DNA of 64,000 bases from Anisodus tanguticus (GCA_034509755.1 CM067556.1:8827501-8891500), one strand, 5' to 3'; counted from the stretch's first letter, positions 45,815 through 59,135 are shown. Made by a program: numbers and translations. Notes: generated by a model not told the origin, from the sequence alone.

Positions 45815-48800
45815 CTAAGTTGGTTTCCGCATGTTACGGCCTGCACGAATTACTTCGTCAACAAGTAGCAGCTGAGATGCTATAACAGGACTGCAAAGGA
45901 AATAGATTATTGATCAGATGCAATCCACAACAAAAACTCACCTTTTGTAGGGTTGGCGAGTTTAAAGGGAAGAAGCAAAAGAAAAGCAAAACCAAATAAC
46001 AACAAATATCAAGCCCCAATCCTCACCAAAAAGAAGATTTCACAAAGAGTATTGATATTGAAACATGAATTATCACAGGCTCATACAGCAGAACATACAA
46101 GTAATGAGTAACTTCCACATACCCAGAATTCACAATCTGACGCTTAACGGCATAATTGTCAAATATCCCCTCCATTTGGGGATCTATGGGTTCTCCAGTG
46201 TGCTGATTTAGTCCAACAATGTTTCCCTTGTCATGCTCTCCCTGCAAAAAGATGAGATGTCCAGATGATAATTGAATTAATTATTGTTGCATTCATGAAA
46301 ATGGAGCAAGAGTAGTATTCAGATACCGTCAGTGCTATAATCACATCTTGAGTATCAAGGCCAGAATTCTCAGCAAGTGTTTTTGGTATCACAAGGAGGG
46401 CATTAGCAAAAGCTTCCACACCAAGTTGGGCACGCTTAACAGATAATTCGTCATAGACCAAAGTAAGTCAAAAGATATATAAAAATATACAATACTTGAA
46501 TATATCGTGCAAAGGGGATTATTCAGACAGCAATAAACTGTGCACATACCCCTTTAACAGTTTTCTTCACTTCATTGATCAGGTATTGTCGAGCTGCAAC
46601 TTCAAAGGCCCCAGCACCCTTAAAGTGATCACACAAGAATATACCTCAGGAACAGAAGATGCATTACTTCATTCTCATGTTATGAAGAGAATTCACTACT
46701 TAAAACAAGTGAATGCTCAAATTTCATGATCAAATACAGGCCATGGATGAAAATTCATACAGAAAGTAACATCTACTAATTAGAGATAGAGCCCCGGTTA
46801 TGAAGTCTAATAATGCCTTCCTCTTTTCATACTGCTGTAAAAAATAAAATTCCAAGATAACAGATGACAGTTCCATTTATTGCAGTAAAGACCAAGAAGA
46901 AAGATCAACATCAATACCTAGGGGCCGACATGTTTATAAATGCATGTAAGCATCATACTTTCCATGCACATAAATTTTGGTCCAAAGATAGAACGACATT
47001 GCAAAATAATACACAAACAAAGAGAAAACCATCAAGTGTGCACTTCTATATGGAAATCACACAAATATTCATTTTCTATAGTTCCAGTTATCAATGGAGT
47101 AACATACCAGTATAACTGCTTCATCTTCAATGGTATTTTTGACTGCCCTCAGTCCATCACGAACAGCATCTTTAATTTGTGCTATTGTATGGTCATTTGG
47201 CCCTGGATAGGAAACAACAATGTTTAACAACACCAATTCCTCAAACAGTTACATTACGTGGACTGCCACAGCAATACAATAGAGTTCACGTGAAAAAACA
47301 TTAAATGAGAACCAAACAAGTCAGAATACCTTTTATAAGAATAGTGCAGGAATGAGGATTTTTGACATTTTCTACAAATGTGTACTTCTCTTCACCAAGA
47401 ACATGCTCATAGACCAGACCGGCCCAGCCAAGGCACTCAGGAGTAAGGTCATCAACAGAGTTAACTGCATCACCGCCACATGCCAAAACCAAGCGTTCCA
47501 TATTTCTCCTCTTCGCTCTACGAAGAGCAATTATCTACAACATGAAACAGGAATGATACTATGTACATTGGAAGGTGAAAATAAGATTCTTAAAGGTCAC
47601 ACATCATTCAAATGAAACATTAACTATGTCACAAAATCTCCAGTTCGGTATCTCAATTTGCTATTATGGAGATTTAGAAAGCAGCCTCCAATAGAGAATG
47701 AATGTTTTGTGTTGAAAGATGTGACAATGCAGTAACATTTATTAAAGATAAAAAGAGAATTGTATTTAAAAAAATGGGGAAGAATGCTAAAAGGGACGCA
47801 ATTATATTCAAGCATACAACGGCCGACCTTGGTCTACTTAGGACAAAGGAACTTCTGATGAACTGTCAACTAAGAGATGCAATACCCTAATACTTCTATC
47901 TGGGCCAACAATTGCATATAAATGGGATGGCGAAGGCATCGGTGCATGTGTTCTCGTGGAACCTTCAGTTTAGTCTAATAATAAAAAGAGACAATGAGAC
48001 TCTCATTTTGTATGCAGAGAATGTGCCGTTCCACAAAATTTTCTTGTTCTCTTGATTAAAAGACAAAGGGTACAAGTCCCAACATAATTCATAGCTGCTC
48101 CGTTTTTTTTATAAGGTAAATAATTTTATCACAACAAACCCAGTATAAGCCCACAAGTGGGGGCTAGGGAGGGTGGGATGTAGACAAACCTTACCCCTAC
48201 CTTTGTGAGGTAGAGAGGTTGTTTCTGAAAGGCGGGGTTGTTTCCGAAAGGCCTTCAGGTCCCTTGTTAAGTTAGAAATTCTCATGATAGGCAATATCTT
48301 CAAGGAAGTTTCTTTTATGACTGAGAAATCCGTCTGGGCCAACCGCGGCTTTCGCAACACGGGGATAATGGGTCAACCCCTCTACCATTCTCCCCTTGAG
48401 GTATTTTGGAGGTCGCATTCATTTGTTGTATATGATAATCTCTCTCTAATCCATTTCTGTTTTTTTCCTTCTAGGACTAACAAAAGAACTAAACTGGAAC
48501 ACATAGGACCTAGGAGTAGTATATTATATTTTCAGGAAAAACCTCAAGTGGGGTAGTTTGTTAGCTGATAGAGATCAGTTACCCAGAAGTTCTAACATGG
48601 AAACAGAAGGAACCGGCACGTGTCTAGGTAGAGCAAGCATGAAAAAAACAAGTTGAAGAAGCCACATGCCTACGACAACTAAATGATGCAGTCTAATAAT
48701 TTATTAAAAACTGAATTAACTAGAGTGAAGACAACTTACTCCTTCCCGAGCGAGAAGGTCAAGGGAAGTAGGATCAATCCCTTTCTGGTTGATAATAACA

Positions 48801-51800
48801 AAGTTGTTCTCAGTCCCTGAACAAACCTGCACGCAACCAGGAATAAAGGCTGAAATAAAAATTTCATTACATTAACACACACATGGCAAATACTCCTAAC
48901 TAAAGTGCAGACCTTGTTTTTAAGATCAATGATCTTTTGCACTCTCTCATCAACTGAGCGCCTTTCGGCAGCAACCATTGCCTCTCTCTGCTCCGCATTC
49001 GAGTAGAAAAACCCTGCATTTACTTCACTGAGAAAGAGAAGTGCATCAACTATGTGAACTCAATAAGTCCAAGTAAATACATGTAATATGAAGCTGTGAT
49101 GAACAATAATCACCTCTTCTCATATTCCAGCGATACATTACAAGTCAGAATGTAACAGTTCTCAGCTCGTCTTTTCATGTCTGGATGTCTTGAACCATGG
49201 TCGAGCACAAGACCCTCAACCTGATAGCAGGAAACAAATATGAGTACTGCAACATGTTGAACCATGTTGACGCTTTTCTAAAGAAACATGTCCTAGGTTG
49301 ATGGTTTTAATAGGCTGACCAATTGGAATAACACCAATTTGATGTTTTGCAACTTTCCACATAGTTTGCTTGTTTCTCTGTTATTTCCTTCCATTCCCCT
49401 TTATTTTTGTGTTGCAGAATATCTATAATCAAATATAATTGTTTCAAGCATTCAAAATTAATAATCAAAGAATGAATTGAACTCCACATCTTTTGTTTTT
49501 TCATGAATCATCAAAATCCCCAACAATTTTTGGTTTTCTGAACATGAATGATGTGTGCAGTAATGGGTACAATAGAGCTGCAGCATCTCCACCAAACTGG
49601 TAGGATTTGTTTTTGAGAAAGGAAGGAAATATCCAATGTCATCTAGACAGGTTTTCTTGAAGTAAGGGAAATAGAGAAAGGTACATGAATAGGAGAGCTT
49701 TGTGGGTTGTTTGGAGAGAGATAAATAGGAGAGCTTTTGAAGGGGTAGAGTCGAGTTTCTCTTAGTTGAGTAGTCTCGGTTCCCTTATTTTCTTCTGGTG
49801 CACACAGAAAGCATCTTGTTGTATAGACGAATGGGTGGAGTTTGTAGAGAATCATATCATTTTGTATATTCTCTACTTTATGGTATATCTCTTGTATAAG
49901 GCCATTGTGACCATGTTTATGAATGAAGATACATTAACTTGATCAAAAAGAGAGAGAGAAAGGTGCGTGAAACGATAATAGAATATATTGCAAGAGAAAA
50001 AGGAAAAAATATTCATGAACCAAACACAACCTTAATTTTGTTTTCTGCAACTGCATCCTAGATAGACAAACTAAGAGACAAATCATGCAGCAATGACCAA
50101 TGAGGACAAGTACATCCACATAGAGCCAATCCGGGGCATGAATTGAAGAGCATTGTGAGTACTTCAGTTTCATTGCCACGTGAATAGAAGTTTAAAAACA
50201 GTAGATGAGAACTACAAAACATGCTGCAAGTGCACTTGGCCATTTCAGCTGGAAATTATCATTAATAAGACATGTTTAACGATGACAATTAAACATGCGC
50301 TTAGATTATGGGTCAAAGTGCCAAACGATATTCCTGGTCGACTGGCTGTTATGTAAACCCAACAATTATGAGAAAATGAGAGTAAAGGGCCAAAGCAGCT
50401 AATGGATGGACCAACTATGTTCAATTACAGAGGGAGATGGAAAATTTACAGTGTAGATATTTCTTGAAGTTACATAGCTATTTAGGGAAATCATATGATT
50501 TAAATTCTTTTAATATTGGTACCGTATTCTTTAATCTAATGCCAAAAAATGTAACAGGCACTCTGTGGAAATGACAACCAACATTCAGAATAAGTAGCAT
50601 TGCACATACCAAACGAGTGTCTACATCAAACTTATGGCGCATGTGCATTATTTCAACCATGAAAAGATCAATAGGTTCTTCAGGCTTGCGGATGCAGAGC
50701 ACCTGTTACACAAGTTGCAGATTGTTACAAATCATCAGGAGAGGGGAGCAAAACCCCCGGAAAAATATAACCAAAGAAAGCTAACTTGGAAAAGACGGAG
50801 AGACAGTTAACAAGTAATGTCAGTGTAGCATGAATCAGTAAGCAAAATCATATTCACAAAAATGCTATCTATAACCTGTTGTTCCTTTTTAACAACAAAC
50901 TGGTCTAAATAGAGAGATAAGAGTAAACTCCCTCTGTCAGAACAATATTTCACTTCCTAAAATGATACTATCGGTCTCACTTGGTCCTTCCCTTCGCATG
51001 AACATGTCCCAAATGGAACAAAACAGGGTAAACAAGGACCAAATAGTTGAAAGAGAAATCGCTAAATGCCTAGAAGCAAGGAATAGCACTTACAGCATTC
51101 GCAACAATGTCTGTCAGTTGATCAGCCAACGATTCATACAACTGCACAAGACCATAAACTGGTGTAAGCACCAACAATAAAGGAAGGGCGTTTAAGCAGA
51201 AGGATTATAATCTACATCATATTCAAAGTGCAGAAGAAACCTTTGTTCTTAATGTTGTTCTTGCTACCATCTTCAATATCTCTTTATCTGGCTCGTCACC
51301 CATCACTACAGGAGTCTTAAATTTTTCAAGAAATTGTAGTGTTGCTCTTTTTGCAATTTCAAAACCATCAACTAGCACACGAGGATGCATCCCTGAAAAA
51401 AGGTTCCAAGCACTTACAACCTAAATTAACTAAAGGATAGATTTGATGAGGAGACTGCAACAGTCATCTTTGGCAAGGGCGCAACCAAGAAATGGCCCGA
51501 ATATGACAACTCAACATACCACCCAAATATTAAATTTTCCCAGAAGATGTGTATAAACAGACAAGCAAAATGTAATCATGAAATAGTTAGCTGCAACATG
51601 AACTTTTCACTACATATCACCACAAATAATTTTCTGAATCTTTCTGGATTTTCCATTTAATATTGGTTTTTTTATTTTTCTTATAAGGAATTAAAAGAAT
51701 CTAATGTTGGATTTCATATTACATCAGGTAGCTCAACTGACATTTTATAATCAGATGAGTGTTTAGCCTTTCGTAATAACATCTCTTTTATATCACAAAT

Positions 51801-53289
51801 GTCAAGGATACCAAAAAAAAAACACAACGAAGTTGCTGGGGAAAAATAATATGGCAAACCTTCATCTATGCAACGCTCAGATTGTTTCATGAGCTCCCCA
51901 ATGAAAAGCACTGTAGATGTAGTACCATCACCACTTGTATCATCTTGAGCAACAGCTGTCCTAGCAATCATTATTGCAGTTGGGTTTTGTATTTGCTGCA
52001 AAAAATTTACGCAAAAATTATCAATACCAACACAGTGTGTATCGTTATAGTTGTTCACAATTAACATCTTCAAATTACAACATACCCAGTGTAATCCCAC
52101 AAAGTGAGGTTTGAGGAGGGTAGAATGTACGCAGACCTTACCTTTACCTTTACCTTTGTGGGGTAAAGAGGCTGTTTTCGATAAACATCTTCAAATTAAT
52201 ATCTTTATTTAGCTAACAACAAAGGGAGATAATCCACATAACAAACATCGGCTTCCATACTAAAAAGTTGTAATCTTATTACAGGGCCCATTTTCAACTT
52301 CCATCAAAGCTATAATAGATGAACCACAAAGGAAGATGCTCTATGCAAACAAGACCATCTTAAAATGTGCACCCACCAAGCAAAAAGATGATATGCATTA
52401 GTATCTCTAATCTTCCCGTGTGAACGGGCTAATCCCTGAAAATGCCCAGTACTTTAGCCATGGGGACAGGTAAGATTATTATCTAGTTTATCCGCCATAG
52501 TTATCACAAACGGAATATCCTGCTAATGTGCCAGCCCTAGCCCGTCTTGCTCTTCCAATCCCATTTCTAGAGTCATCGTAGCTCTTATGGACTTACACAT
52601 GCAGCATGAATTCGGACATCAATTTCTTAGCTTTTTTCTGGATTAAATTTAACATATTTACAGAGTACTTCAAAAGAGCTATCAATCACAATCTTTATAA
52701 TTGTTGATTTTTTTATATGGGTCCTACTCTACAGTTATCTATATTTGAATGTTTAGGCAAACTATTGTAGTCCTCTGGAAGAAATAATAGTGCCATGATT
52801 TTCGCGACAGAGAGAGTAGTATTCATCTTGTTACTGGATCGACTTCCATCAACAAACTTAATTCTACATCTCAATCTCAATGCCATCCACACCAATATCA
52901 AGTAATTTTCAGTACACTAAAGTGCAACATTGACTACACCTGTTTGGAAACTTTGAAATGCGTAAATAATACAGCAAAAAATATCTAAAAAACAAGGAGA
53001 ACTCACCATTTCTTTCAACAATGTATTTCCATCCTTAGTAAGTTTAATATCACCGGCACCACCAACAAGCCTATCAATTACAAGTAGAACAAATCTCTAT
53101 AAAATGACCTAGAAATTAATTCAAAATCGAAGAGCTCAAAAAAATTGTTACTCACATTTTAATGGTGCCCTTAGGGCCGAGATTGGTCTTGAGAACATCC
53201 TGCAAACCCTTGGCGGCATTGATGTTCATGTGAAGGGCGGCGGACTTGTTGAGTACCTCAGCATTTGGATTCAAAACCTTAACAGACAT
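45815..53289 (-). CDS. CCT6: T-complex protein 1 subunit zeta (CCT6)
   Basis: Exons in transcript order: 53156-53289, 53007-53070, 51860-51995, 51241-51392, 51094-51141, 50610-50702, 49114-49220, 48913-49027, 48740-48826, 47330-47534, 47108-47202, 46550-46618, 46327-46434, 46123-46241, 45815-45890. They join to 1608 nt, 535 residues plus TAG, the usual CCT6 length, with GT/AG at every intron. The start MSVKVLNPNAEVLNKSAALH and end VDEVIRAGRNMRKPT are diagnostic of the zeta subunit. Group II chaperonin ATPase landmarks are intact: LGPKGTIKM in exon 1, GDGTTSTV (residues 88-95) and the C-terminal GAGAFEVAARQYLI region. The product is one of eight subunits of the cytosolic TRiC/CCT ring that folds actin, tubulin and other clients using ATP. 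No damage is seen, so I expect a functional gene. Confidence 0.96.
48116..48255 (-). mobile_element. TS-type SINE in CCT6 intron 9
   Basis: Reverse-strand copy: ACAACAAACCCAGTATAAGC (reverse of the TTG-tailed 3' end), GGGGGCTAGGGAGGGTGGGA, ACCTTACCCCTACCTTTGTG and AGGTAGAGAGGTTGTTTC. The 5' head is not clear, so it is probably truncated. A related copy lies in CCT6 intron 2. Confidence 0.7.
49221..50609 (-). other. CCT6 intron 6
   Basis: The largest CCT6 intron (about 1.4 kb). It contains the LINE tail at 49690-49954; the rest is AT-rich with no recognisable features. Confidence 0.6.
49690..49954 (+). mobile_element. second 5'-truncated LINE tail in CCT6 intron 6
   Basis: Encodes a shorter piece of the same LINE family as 17194-17588: REINRRAFEGVESSF, stop, SLIFFWC, DEWVEFVENHIILYI. 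It ends TTAACTTGATCAAAA. A 17-bp target duplication with two mismatches brackets it (49673-49689 and 49955-49971, AGAGAAAGGTACATGAA against AGAGAAAGGTGCGTGAA). It carries an in-frame stop. Confidence 0.8.
52078..52183 (-). mobile_element. TS-type SINE fragment in CCT6 intron 2
   Basis: A 106-bp reverse-strand copy: ACCCAGTGTAATCCCACAAA, GAGGAGGGTAGAATGTACGC, AGACCTTACC, a short (CTTTAC)n expansion, then GGGGTAAAGAGGCTGTTTTC. A perfect 15-bp target duplication flanks it (AACATCTTCAAATTA at 52063-52077 and 52184-52198). It was inserted as a 5'-truncated copy. Confidence 0.85.
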
Positions 53290-53974
53290 CTTCACTTACT
53301 ACTACAATGGTGGCTAAGCAGATCGCAGAGGAACGAGAGAGAAGGGTTTGTTCTGGACCGACCCGGTTTAAACTTTTATAAACCGCCCCGTCCTAGGTCA
53401 CCACTTTGGTCTGTTTCACTTCGCGGAAGAGTCGAATGAAACATTTTTCTCCACCAAATGCTTTATAAATATTTTGAATAGCTAATTATTATATATAATA
53501 AGAGTACTTTTTATATAATTTTTAAGTATATTAATTTTATTTTAAGAAGTTAATTCCTCATACTTCAAACACGGCCACATAAAGTAATGAAAGCAATAAT
53601 ATTTAAGAAGTAATTTGTATCAGAAATTTTTTTATCTATTATATTACTAGTTCTTGGGCACGTATATGTTCGACCCCTTAACACTTATCAATAAGTATAA
53701 AAAATTTAGAACCAACATAATTATTTTGAGTTATTAAATAAAAATTAATTAAAAAATTACAAATTCATAGAAATGATGAATGTTGATCATATTTAAGTAA
53801 TCAATAAAGAAAAAAGTCATAACATAATCGTACGTTAAGACACTAAATTTTAAAATATATTCAAGATAATTGTAAGACGTATTGCGTATATACCATTCTC
53901 CCTATATCCACTTATGGGATTACATTAAATAAGTTAGTGTGGCATATACAAACAACATTAAATTTTGACATATG
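53290..53974 (-). promoter_or_regulatory. CCT6 5' flank/promoter region
   Basis: The 685 bp between the CCT6 start codon and copia element 4 must hold the 5' UTR and core promoter. The first ~170 bp are relatively GC-rich, then the sequence turns very AT-rich. I cannot single out a convincing TATA box. Confidence 0.4.
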
Positions 53975-53979
53975 AATAG

Positions 53980-54189
53980 TAAAAGAATATGTATTTTATT
54001 GTATTCATCAATAATGTACAATATATATAGTAGTACAAGAATATTTAAAATAGATAACTAATCAACCTAATTACAATAGGAAATATAATTCTACATAAAA
54101 TAGGAGACTTAATTACAATAGGAATACAATTCTACCTAAAATAAGAGATATATAATTAATAAAAGAATATTCAGAAAAATATTCTATTA
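53980..54189 (-). repeat. 3' LTR of copia element 4
   Basis: About 210 bp, starting TAAAAGAATATG and ending ATTCTATTA, preceded by AATAG and followed by the polypurine tract. The exact outer base is uncertain by 1-2 nt because the terminal TG/CA has mutated. Confidence 0.75.
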
Positions 54190-57100
54190 CACCCCCGCAG
54201 TCGAAGCGGTAGGTTCACGAACACTAAGACTGGCTCAAAAATCATGAAATCGTATGCGCGGAAGTACTTTGACGAAGATGTCGGCAATTTGATATCTGGA
54301 AAGAACATGAAGGACACAAACTTGACCACGAGCCACTTTATCGCGAACAAAATGAATGTCCATCTCAATGTGTTTAGTGCGCTGATGTTGAACGGGATTG
54401 CCAGAAAGATATATCGCTCTAATATTATCGTAGAAGATCAGTGTTGTCTTTTGAATCGGGCAGTGAAGCTCAAGTAGAAGGTTACTGATCCAACAAGACT
54501 CAGAGACGACGTTGGCGACACATTTGTACTCTGCTTCGGAAGTGGGTCAGAATAGTGTAGGTTGCTTTTTGGAAGACCAAGACAATATGTTATCTCCGAG
54601 GAAAATGCAGTAACCATACGTGAAGTGTCGGGTGTCAGGACATCTACCCCAGTCAGTAACAGAATAAGCAACGAGACTAGTGAGCGAGGACTTGTATAGA
54701 TGTAATCCTAAGTGAAGTGTACCTTGGATGTATCATAAAATACACTTTAGGGCATGCATGTGTGCTTCCGTTCATGTGTAGACATATTTGTTTCACGGCA
54801 TAGGATATGTTAGGTCTCATGAATGTGAGGTACTGCAGGTCCCAACCAAGCTACGATAGTGAGTCAGATTTGAATATGGAGGGGTGCGGAATAAGCGCTG
54901 AGCTTGAAATTATGGTCTACTGGCGTATGGGATGGTTTGAAAGATGTCATGCATGTACATTCAAGGATCTATTCGGCGTACTTCTTCTGACACAAAAATA
55001 GGCCGTCAGAATGTCGAGTGACATAGATGCCCAAGAAACAACTCAGGGGGCCAGATCCCTCATATCGAACTCAAAGGAAATGAGAGACATAATGGATTGG
55101 CGGAGAGCATTGAATGATGTGGTGAGGATGATGTCATCAACATATAATAATAGATAAGCCATGTATGTACCCTTGTTGTAGATGAACAGAGAATGATCGG
55201 ATCTTTTGTGTGAAAAAACGACAGAGGAGACATAATCGGCGAACCACTGATATCATGCTCGAGGAGCATATTTCATTCCATATAGCGATTTCCACAACAG
55301 ACACACATAATTCGGATGAATAGGATCCCTAAAACCCATAGGCTGATGGATATATACCGTTTCATGAAGATCCCCATGTAAAAATACATTCTTGACATCA
55401 AACTGATGAATGGGTCAAGGCTTGGATAGAGCAATAATGAGGACGGTCCAGATGGTTGCGGCTTTTACGACCGGGCTGAACTTTTCATCACAGTCCACTC
55501 CAATTGTTGAAACTTGTCATCACCTACAAGACGAGCCTTGTACCTCTAAAAATAATCACCATATTTCTTTTTATGTCTAAAAAATCCACATAGAACGAAT
55601 AATGTCAGCATCATGTGGATGGGGTACTATGTATCACGTCTTATTATCAATAAGAACATTATATTCGTCAATCGTTGTGGTTTTCCAATTAGGGGCGAAC
55701 AAGGCATCCTTCGGATTTCGAGGGACAATTGAAACGGATATGTTAAACAACCACTTAGGTTTATGAATTCCGTGCATGGCACGAGTTTCCATGGTCCGAT
55801 AGCGTATCTCGAGATGCGGGATGGGAGGAGAGGTGTGCCGCGGGACTACCGATAATAATAGAAATAGTAGGGGTGGTGGGACCGGTTGGCCGATGCTCAG
55901 TTGGCCGAGAGGTGGTTGTGGAATCACCTTGAGGTGGGTTATTCCGGGCAACCATTGGCAGAACCGAGTGGGTGGTATGTCCCGAATTGTCCGAGGTGGG
56001 GACGGGTGTCGGGGTCTTGGATGATAGACTATGTAAATGATGAATTAGAAGAGGGTTCAAGTCATCATCTAGAAAGTCGTAGGAATGCCGGGGTGGGGAG
56101 TTTAGGGAAACAAATGAGAATTGAGACTCATCAAATAGGACATGATGTGAAATAATAATTTTACGGCTTGACAAGTCATAGCACGAGTAACCATGATGAC
56201 TGGCGGGTAACCCAGAAACACACACATGAAAGACCGGGGTTGGAGTTTGTGAGTGGTCGGATGGAGAGGATAACAGAGACATCCAAAGATACGCAAGTGT
56301 TGGTATGAGGGATTCTTACGAAATAGAACTTGAGTGGGCGACCGATAAGCTAGAGACTTGTCTTCGGATTATGTTTAGGAGATATGAGGCCATGGATAGT
56401 GCGTAATGTCAGAATTAAGTGGGGATTGAGGCGTAAGCAAGTAGGGCACGAATTAGGTTGTTTGTGGTTCAGATTTTCTGTTCGGCCTTAACATTTTGGG
56501 AAGAGGTGTGAGGGCAGGAAAAACGAAAGATAAGACCGTTATTGGAGCAAAACTGTTTGAATTGATTATTATTGAATTTCATGTCATTGTTATATTGAAA
56601 ATATTTAATGCTCTTTTCAAATTGTATTTTTACGAGATCACTAAATGAGGAAAAAATGGGATAGACCTGAGATTTATTGCCAATTGGTAAAGTCCATAGA
56701 AAGTTGAAATAATCATCCAAAAATAACACATAATATCGATGGTCAACCGTACTTAAATTAGGGAGCGTCCACAAATCACTATGTATGATATCGAAAGGTA
56801 GTAAAGTATAATTTGTGGATAGAGAAAATGGTAATTTAACATGTTTCCCAAAAATGCATGATTCACATATAGGAGTCCTAGAAATACGGTTGCAATTAAT
56901 AAAATTATTTTTCCTAAAGAAGCGTAAAACAGAATCTCACGGATGTCCTAATTTAGAATGCCATAAGGAAGGCGAAAGAGCAGCAAATGTTGATGGAACT
57001 GATGCTGGATTGTTGAAGGCATTTGAAATAGGGTAGAGATCTCCAGTGTTGTCATATCTCATTATTCGTCTCTCAGTCGTAAAATCCTTTATAGAAAAAT

Positions 57101-57400
57101 CAAAAGGATCAAAGTCAAGAGAAACATTATTATCGGTTGTGAAACGTCGCACATAAATCAGATTCTTAATGAATTTAGGGGCATGGATGACATTTTTAAG
57201 ATTAGTGGTGGATGTGGTGGGGATAAGGATGAATGACCAAAATCGCGAATGGGAATGCCTTGTCCACTATTAATAATAATATTTCAATTTAAATTACTCA
57301 AATTAGAATAAGACGAGAGAGTACCTTGTGATGTCTTCATGTGAGATGTGGTGCATGTGTCCATATACTAATTTTCGTCTGGAACATTGATTGACATTGT
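54190..57400 (-). pseudogene. copia element 4 pol remnant
   Basis: Recognisable on the minus strand: GAG-pre-integrase with FAALSPSLWHSKLGHP (56937-57152) and integrase core with HRYYVLFLDDYFNFLWTLP and CPHTSSQN (56469-56774). Integrase tail and linker carry GCLCYPLHP and YDLSSRKIIISHHVLF (55761-56296). RT remnants follow at about 55060-55500, then an RNase H end near the 3' LTR. Frames change repeatedly, so no product is expected. Confidence 0.82.
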
Positions 57401-57899
57401 GTCCATAGTTGCCTCAATGTCAGTCGGTGCACAAGTTGAGGGCGGGGGGCCCTGTGTTGTGTAGGCATGTTGGGGACGTGGCCCGAGTATGCCAGGGTGG
57501 TCTATCGATTTGAGGTAGAGTCCACGAAGATGTCAGATACGGGCTAGGAGGAGAGGCTCCTGACGGTGGGGCCCACATGACCCACGATGGGTAGGCAACC
57601 CACGACGAAGGCTGCTACCATTGATGCGGTCGATGCTGGTTGTTTCCTGCCGGTGGGGACTGCCCATTCCCGTCGCCGTTGTTGCCAGAATTCCATTCGT
57701 CGCGATCCTTGTCGGACTGTCTGCGACGGTTGTTGCGGGTGGATGCGGACTGTTGCGGATCCTCTGGCCGGCGGTTCTGGTTGCCAAAGTTGGAGGCCTT
57801 GTCGTTGACGGAAGTCCCAACGGTGATGGTGAGGGCGGCGTCGGAAATGCTGGCTTGAGTGGTGTTGCGCTTGATTTCCCGAGTTTTCTCAAGAATAGG

Positions 57900-58802
57900 C
57901 TTTTAACGGGCCTCATAAAATGGAGGTAACAACGTGCATTATTGAAGGATGGTGGTAGCATCGTTATATGATTTGTTTAAGCCTGTAATAAGTTGCATGA
58001 CCAGTCGCTGATTAGTGAATGATGCGCCGACGTTGGAGAGTTGGTCGGCAATCATCTTGAGTTCTTAACAATATGCAAACACGTTTGGGAAATCGTCTTG
58101 ATGAACGTCCTTGAAGTCTTGAACTTATTTTCAAGGTATAACGCTCGTTGAGTTTTGTTATCGTGAAAAATACTTTCCAAACGTTCCCACGTTTGGCAGG
58201 CAGTGGCATCGGTCTCAATGATGGTGTGCAACAGATCATTATAGAATATTCGAACCTCGACAAAATGACACTTTCATTTTATTATAGCTAAAGAATCACC
58301 ACACGAGAAAGGCCTTTTTACGAGAAACTGCCATTTTTAGCTTTCAATTCGCATGTTACAAATAGCCCCTTTTTAGCTTTCAATTCGTCAAGTTGCACTT
58401 CAAATTCCTGCTCATCTTCACCCCACATGCTGAATTTCAGTTTCAATACCTTGTAGAATTTCACCATGTGCAGCAATCACCTGCATATCACCATCCCTAC
58501 CAGTAAATGCATCTTGAGTTGGCAAAGCCGCCTTCGAAGAGATTGTGCCGTATATCCACTAGAGGACGGCTGCGTCCAAACGAGACCAGAGTGCATCATC
58601 AGAAGTCGAAACTGAGGGTAGGTCTGTGTACTTCGGTGTAAGAGGGATGATATGGTCGATAACTTCGTAAACACGACAATGGATCTTAAAAAAGCTCCCT
58701 CCACGAGGAGTATTGACCCTTTTCCATCTCTAGGGTGATAGAGATGAAGTTTTTGATGTTGTTTACTGCAAGTGCAAGATGAAAATTGGTTTTATCAGCC
58801 AT
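57900..58802 (-). pseudogene. copia element 4 gag, interrupted
   Basis: gag starts at 58802 (MADKTNFHLALAVNNIKNFI) and includes LEMEKGQYS and LDAAVLQWIYGTIS. It is then interrupted by about 300 bp of unrelated sequence (roughly 58232-58532) and resumes with LLHTIIETDATACQTWERLE and NKTQRALYLENKF. Confidence 0.78.
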
Positions 58803-58922
58803 GGAAGATGAAATTTAGGAGAAGGGGAGAGAATGTCTGGAAAAAAAACTAGGGTTCCGTGGGGGTGGCGGCCGAGAGCTATGGTCGGCGGTGATGGAGG
58901 TATTTTTAGGCTACTGATATCA

Positions 58923-59135
58923 TAAATGAATATGTTACTTGATTGTATTCATCAATGTACAATATATATATATATAGTAATACAAAAATATTTAAACTAG
59001 GTAACTAATCAACCCAATTATAATAGAAAATATAATTCTACCTAAAATAGGAGACCTAATTACATTAGGAATACAATTCTACCTAAAATAAGAGATATAC
59101 AATTAATGAAAGAATATTCGGGAAATATTTTATTA
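58923..59135 (-). repeat. 5' LTR of copia element 4
   Basis: About 213 bp, starting TAAATGAATATG and ending AATATTTTATTA, followed by AATAG. It is more than 85% similar to the 54-kb copy by eye and has a slightly longer (TA)n stretch. Confidence 0.75.

Larger units (their letters stand above)
53980..59135 (-). mobile_element. Ty1/copia element 4, degenerate
   Basis: Minus-strand element with 3' LTR 53980-54189 and 5' LTR 58923-59135. The LTRs share a repeated TAGGAGACTTAATTACAATA-type block. The primer-binding site beside the 5' LTR reads TGATATCAGTAGCC on the minus strand; a CTGCGGGGGTG polypurine tract abuts the 3' LTR. The pentamer AATAG flanks both ends (53975-53979 and 59136-59140). Coding regions are in copia order but heavily broken, and gag carries a foreign insert. 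Confidence 0.88.

Noticed and set aside
48284..48556. 90-codon plus-strand frame in CCT6 intron 9
   Set aside because: Partly overlaps a TS-type SINE and has no protein similarity; antisense to a correctly spliced gene.
57587..57929. Overlapping GC-rich plus-strand frames up to 102 codons
   Set aside because: They lie antisense within the gag/linker region of copia element 4 and are open on several frames because of base composition.
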